Part shown: positions 5,208 through 5,211 of the stretch, piece after piece
How the letters are laid out: each line of letters begins with the position of its first letter
How positions within the stretch are numbered: the first letter of the stretch is position 1
Source: an uncultured Planctomycetaceae bacterium
GTDB taxonomy: Bacteria; Planctomycetota; Planctomycetia; Planctomycetales; Planctomycetaceae
Reading direction: 5' to 3'
Assembly (NCBI GenBank): GCA_903823545.1
Contig: CAIJTL010001273.1
Coordinates: forward strand, 1 to 5,211
DNA length: 5,211 bases
Translations under genes and position numbers: made by a program
Notes under the pieces: model-generated
What the model saw: the letters and a program-made list of their open reading frames with translations, nothing else
The model's database searches: none
What the model was told of the DNA's origin: nothing

Positions 5208-5211
5208 TTTG

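Overview
The window most likely comes from a planctomycete, or a member of the related Verrucomicrobia group. The main reason is a gene set matching the PV-type (Planctomycetes/Verrucomicrobia) bacterial microcompartment (BMC) locus: a DeoR-family regulator, PduL phosphotransacylase, two BMC-H shell hexamers, an acetate-kinase-family protein and a BMC-P pentamer. The moderately high GC content and GTAG-headed palindromic repeats fit but do not fix a genus. No searches were run; all calls come from reading the sequence.

Layout. Positions 1-925 hold two small genes on the + strand: a probable DUF6966-type protein (60-479) and an unrecognised 128-residue protein (539-925). They may follow the tail of another gene (1-63). 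Nothing ties them to the microcompartment. Positions 926-1048 are AT-rich and carry a helically phased 8-mer array that looks like a regulator operator. Then come deoR-like (1049-1807), pduL (1960-2658), BMC-H 1 (2762-3073), BMC-H 2 (3227-3496), ackA-like (3579-4784) and BMC-P (4875-5183). All are on the + strand, with clear ribosome binding sites for the last five.

How the genes work together. In the PV-BMC model an aldehyde, typically L-lactaldehyde from fucose or rhamnose cleavage, is oxidised inside the shell to an acyl-CoA. PduL swaps CoA for phosphate, recycling CoA inside, and the kinase makes ATP from the acyl-phosphate. The aldolase and aldehyde dehydrogenase expected for this are not in the window and probably lie nearby. 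The BMC-H proteins tile the facets and BMC-P caps the vertices. The regulator probably senses a sugar phosphate.

What stands out. (1) The kinase keeps most of the acetate-kinase fold motifs but has lost the canonical Arg and Asp catalytic residues (Lys and Glu instead), and one acetate-pocket Leu is Ala. This fits a substrate larger than acetyl-phosphate. (2) All five gene junctions from deoR to BMC-P contain a different inverted repeat or stem-loop, including a REPIN-like GTAG repeat doublet, a diverged palindrome pair between the two BMC-H genes, and a hairpin built from GCTAAT units on a 10-bp period that contains the ackA stop codon. (3) The two shell hexamers have different pore loops (GSG and GGA).
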